Shown piece by piece: positions 6,333 to 6,892 of a DNA stretch of 6,892 nucleotides. The notes beneath the pieces were generated by a model. That model did not search any database and was not told the DNA's origin. It was given only the letters and a program-made list of their open reading frames with translations. Made by a program: the position numbers and the translations under genes. Source of the DNA: an uncultured Gemmataceae bacterium (lineage in GTDB: Bacteria > Planctomycetota > Planctomycetia > Gemmatales > Gemmataceae); assembly GCA_937922175.1 (NCBI GenBank), contig CAKZUU010000186.1, positions 1 to 6,892 of the forward strand. The letters run 5' to 3'. Position 1 is the stretch's first letter, and every line of letters starts with the position of its first letter.

Positions 6333-6341
6333 CAATCTCAA

Positions 6342-6892
6342 ATGAGAACTGTTCGGAGAAAACGCACGTTGGCCTCGGCCAAGGCCACGACGATCTCCCC
6401 CCAAACGACCTTCTCCTCGGACCTCCTGACGCCAGAGGAAGAGCGCGAACTGCTCGCGAATTTCTGGGATTGCAAAATCGACCTGGTGAAGCAGATGATT
6501 CGGCACGTTCCGAATCTCCGACAACATCGGCCACCCATGGAACCATGGCCGATGGCTCAATTCATTCGCGATCACTGCCAAGCGGAGTGCCTCGTTCACA
6601 CCACGGTCCGGCGCCTTCACGAACGCTACGTCCATTACAAGCACCGACTGGCCTCGGCCAATATTCGATTGGCCGCTCACGTCGCCAAACGTTTCCGGCA
6701 TCACTCCCTCAGTTACGCCGACTTATTGCAGGAAGCAGTATGCGGATTGATGCAGGCGATCGACCGATTCGACGTCAGCCACGGCACCCGACTGGCCACC
6801 TCCGCCACGTGGTGGATTCGTCAGACCTTGCAAATCGCGGTCGCACGGCAAAGCCATCTCGTCAGTCTCAGCCCCCACCACCTGCAAGAGTT
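6342..6892 (+). CDS. Sigma-70 family RNA polymerase sigma factor (3' partial)
   Basis: The frame is open from ATG 6342 to the window edge (183 codons and two bases). The product directs core RNA polymerase to promoters. After a basic N terminus comes a region 1.2-like segment (about 27-43, LTPEEERELL), then a variable stretch. Region 2 follows: 2.1 at about 101-117 (ASANIRLAAHVAKRF), 2.2 at about 126-144 (DLLQEAVCGLMQAIDRFD, the core-binding helix), and 2.3/2.4 at about 145-172 (SATWWIRQ). The beginning of region 3 is at the edge; regions 3 and 4 are outside. Region 1.2 plus WWIRQ place it nearer the primary and group 2 sigma factors than the ECF or heat-shock types. By alignment with E. coli RpoD, Trp433/434 and Gln437 are kept, but positions 425, 427 and 430 (Tyr, Phe, Tyr) are Thr149, Leu151 and Ser154, and Thr440 is Gln164. 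It is therefore probably an alternative paralogue, not the housekeeping factor. Confidence 0.9.
   Translation, partial: MRTVRRKRTLASAKATTISPQTTFSSDLLTPEEERELLANFWDCKIDLVKQMIRHVPNLRQHRPPMEPWPMAQFIRDHCQAECLVHTTVRRLHERYVHYKHRLASANIRLAAHVAKRFRHHSLSYADLLQEAVCGLMQAIDRFDVSHGTRLATSATWWIRQTLQIAVARQSHLVSLSPHHLQE

Larger units (their letters stand above)
6041..6341 (+). promoter_or_regulatory. Structured leader of the sigma-factor gene
   Basis: Several stems lie between the candidate start of transcription and ATG 6342. A 13-bp imperfect hairpin with one bulge spans 6082-6111; four of its pairs are G-U wobbles valid only on the + strand. GGGGG-TCAT-CCCCC lies at 6152-6165. A perfect 8-bp long-range stem pairs 6180-6187 with 6255-6262 and encloses a perfect 7-bp hairpin, 6203-6209 with 6221-6227. 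A further hairpin, 6275-6280 with 6296-6301 (one G-U), continues inside as 6282-6284 with 6292-6294. The 5' arm of the long-range stem can alternatively pair locally (6182-6186 with 6195-6199), so two conformations are possible. No known riboswitch consensus was recognised. A regulatory role is inferred. Confidence 0.38.

Noticed and set aside
6041..6341. Cyclic di-GMP (GEMM) riboswitch, suggested by the neighbouring cyclase
   Set aside because: The conserved core sequences of GEMM-I are not found in the leader; the stems have a different layout.
5874..6704. 276-codon minus-strand frame
   Set aside because: It runs antisense to the sigma factor, whose regions 1.2 and 2 are clearly recognisable, and crosses the AT-rich intergenic region; low-complexity Arg/Ser-rich content is typical of a shadow frame.
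1..6892. CRISPR array, insertion sequence or integrase
   Set aside because: No regularly spaced repeats, terminal inverted repeats with a transposase, or recombinase motifs were found in any frame.

Overview
The window is GC-rich and densely coding. It most resembles a planctomycete chromosome, possibly of the Gemmata group. This is inferred from the secreted PDZ plus M6-type metalloprotease pair, the long EpsC-type serine acetyltransferase, the single-REC GGDEF protein with an NTRFLLPGGD variant loop, and a divergent primary-like sigma-70 paralogue. No ribosomal or other marker gene is present to confirm the phylum.

Layout. (1) Positions 1-3192, + strand: two tandem, paralogous genes for exported PDZ / M6-like peptidases. 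The first is cut by the left edge and keeps an intact HEFGHxxGLPD zinc site. The second is complete and full length, but every recognisable catalytic and zinc-binding residue of that motif has been replaced, so it is a probable pseudoprotease. (2) Positions 3265-4209, - strand: serine O-acetyltransferase (first step of cysteine synthesis), convergent with the protease pair, with a plausible sigma-70 promoter at 4307-4335. (3) Positions 4210-4718: about 510 bases without a convincing gene. The right part holds a series of inverted repeats, ending in a 20-bp stem at 4647-4697. Their G-T pairs form valid wobbles only if the DNA is transcribed rightwards, which suggests an undescribed + strand structured RNA. 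(4) Positions 4719-5825, - strand: a REC-GGDEF diguanylate cyclase response regulator. (5) Positions 5826-6341: a divergent intergenic region with an AT-rich island, a candidate + strand promoter and a leader rich in hairpins that contains a 12-codon mini-ORF. (6) Positions 6342-6892, + strand: the N-terminal 183 codons of a sigma-70 family factor, cut by the right edge.

The genes do not form one pathway. The protease pair is an obvious functional unit (active enzyme plus inactive relative). The cyclase and the sigma factor are separate regulators transcribed divergently from a shared intergenic region. The observations most worth following are the dead M6 active site, the rightward-oriented structured RNA candidate, the structured sigma-factor leader with its mini-ORF, and the loss of conserved promoter-melting aromatics in the sigma factor.
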